From contig DYTM01000095.1 in the NCBI GenBank assembly GCA_020725985.1, positions 1-5,986 of the forward strand: a DNA stretch of 5,986 nucleotides, read 5' to 3'. Numbering within the stretch: position 1 is the stretch's first letter; every line of letters begins with the position of its first letter. The stretch comes from Methanomassiliicoccus sp. (GTDB taxonomy: Archaea > Thermoplasmatota > Thermoplasmata > Methanomassiliicoccales > JACIVX01). Shown here piece by piece: positions 5,550-5,986 of the stretch. The notes beneath the pieces were generated by a model. The model saw only the letters and a program-made list of their open reading frames with translations, was not told where the DNA came from and ran no database searches. The position numbers and the translations under genes were made by a program.

Positions 5550-5861
5550 TCAGTGCATCTCTTCCATTGCCCGAGAGAGCCGCTTCCTGACATACTCCCG
5601 CACTGCGTTCCTGATCGCATCGTCGATCGAGACCGAGTCCCCTTCCTTGACGAGCCCTTCTAGTTCTACAACGTTCCCCTTCGGCAGCTCGACCGTGACC
5701 CTCTGGATATACTCGGGCGTGAAGTGCTTCTCCACGAAGCTGTCGATCGCCGCCCTGATGGCGTCGGAGATCGTCGGAAAAGAGCCTTTATCGACCAGCG
5801 ACTGCAGCGCCTGCACCTTCTCGGCAGGAATCCTCACCGTAATCCTCTCTGTGTCGGTCAT
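5550..5861 (-). CDS. Tandem ribbon-helix-helix DNA-binding protein, CdrS-like ftsZ regulator
   Basis: A 103-residue protein made of two ribbon-helix-helix (MetJ/Arc/CopG-type) units. Unit 1 (about 5-46) has strand ERITVRI, helix A, a GSFPT turn and helix B starting ISDAIR. Unit 2 (about 53-95) has strand QRVTVEL, helix A, a GDSVS turn and helix B starting IDDAIR. The units align at a constant offset of 48 residues with DAIR kept in both, so this is an internal duplication. Arg6, Thr8 and Arg10, and Arg54, Thr56 and Glu58, face outward on the strands and are the likely base contacts. It is the first gene of an operon with ftsZ. In haloarchaea the short ribbon-helix-helix protein CdrS controls ftsZ2; the same role is inferred here from context. 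ATG 5861 starts just before the fold; a TTG at 5918, at leaderless distance from the TATA box, would add 19 residues. Confidence 0.88.
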   Translation of the reverse strand: MTDTERITVRIPAEKVQALQSLVDKGSFPTISDAIRAAIDSFVEKHFTPEYIQRVTVELPKGNVVELEGLVKEGDSVSIDDAIRNAVREYVRKRLSRAMEEMH

Positions 5862-5884
5862 GACCCATGCTCTTTGAAGTTTTG

Positions 5885-5919
5885 TTTGTCCGACGATTCG
5901 GGCGTAGTTGTCGGACAAA
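5885..5919. promoter_or_regulatory. Inverted-repeat operator candidate of the regulator-ftsZ operon
   Basis: TTTGTCCGAC (5885-5894) and GTCGGACAAA (5910-5919) are exact 10-bp inverted repeats with a 15-bp spacer. Each arm contains a 7-bp palindrome of form GTC-S-GAC (5888-5894 and 5910-5916) whose centres are 22 bp apart, about two helical turns, so both lie on the same DNA face. The element starts at the predicted transcription start, where a bound repressor would block the polymerase. A ribbon-helix-helix protein with two units per chain is well suited to such a double site, which suggests autoregulation. In RNA it could instead form a 10-bp hairpin. Confidence 0.6.
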
Positions 5920-5939
5920 TGTCATTATGCTCGTGTACG

Positions 5940-5947
5940 TATATAAA
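5940..5947 (-). promoter_or_regulatory. TATA box of the regulator-ftsZ operon
   Basis: TTTATATA on the minus strand, the best TATA match in the window, predicts a start near 5917. On the plus strand the same bases read TATATAAA, so it could also serve a rightward gene beyond the window. The bases 5948-5986 hold no gene I can recognise. Confidence 0.6.
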
Positions 5948-5986
5948 CCTTGGCGGAAGTGGGTTCCTTCCCGTTGGTTAGGATTT

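Overview
The window is a compact, GC-rich stretch of archaeal chromosome with eight protein genes, and every one can be assigned to a family. An iron-sulfur primase large subunit, a Fap7-type kinase, a CDP-alcohol transferase of the archaetidylinositol-phosphate type, TrmJ, archaeal TruA and an FtsZ preceded by a ribbon-helix-helix regulator together indicate a euryarchaeal-grade archaeon. Thermoplasmatota or a related group is a reasonable guess, but the lineage is inferred from gene content and promoter style, not proven. No mobile element, CRISPR array, rRNA or recognisable tRNA was seen.

Layout: (1) 1-407 (+), the 3' end of a radical SAM protein with a C-terminal helix-hairpin-helix. (2) 459-1505 (+), DNA primase large subunit with its own TATA-like box. 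(3) On the minus strand, a kinase-lipid pair: Fap7/AK6-like kinase (2680-2153) overlapping a CDP-alcohol phosphatidyltransferase (2162-1530) that seems to start at CTG behind a perfect Shine-Dalgarno sequence. (4) 2681-2925, a 245-bp non-coding stretch with two perfect hairpins downstream of a TATA-like box on the minus strand. (5) A divergent pair of tRNA-modifying enzymes, truA (3729-2926, minus) and trmJ (3777-4508, plus), sharing a 47-bp promoter region. (6) A cell-division operon on the minus strand: a tandem ribbon-helix-helix protein (5861-5550) followed by ftsZ (5539-4496). Its promoter carries two palindromic 7-mers, arranged as a 10-bp inverted repeat, just at and after the predicted transcription start.

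Expression logic: priL, the kinase gene and truA each have a TATA-like box centred about 26-29 nt before the start codon and no usable Shine-Dalgarno sequence, so they look leaderless. The second genes of the operons (lipid synthase, ftsZ) have good Shine-Dalgarno sequences about 6 nt before a candidate start.

The most interesting part is the right end. A regulator made of two fused ribbon-helix-helix units sits directly upstream of ftsZ and has a matching double palindrome at its own promoter. This resembles the haloarchaeal CdrS-ftsZ2 arrangement but with a duplicated DNA-binding domain.
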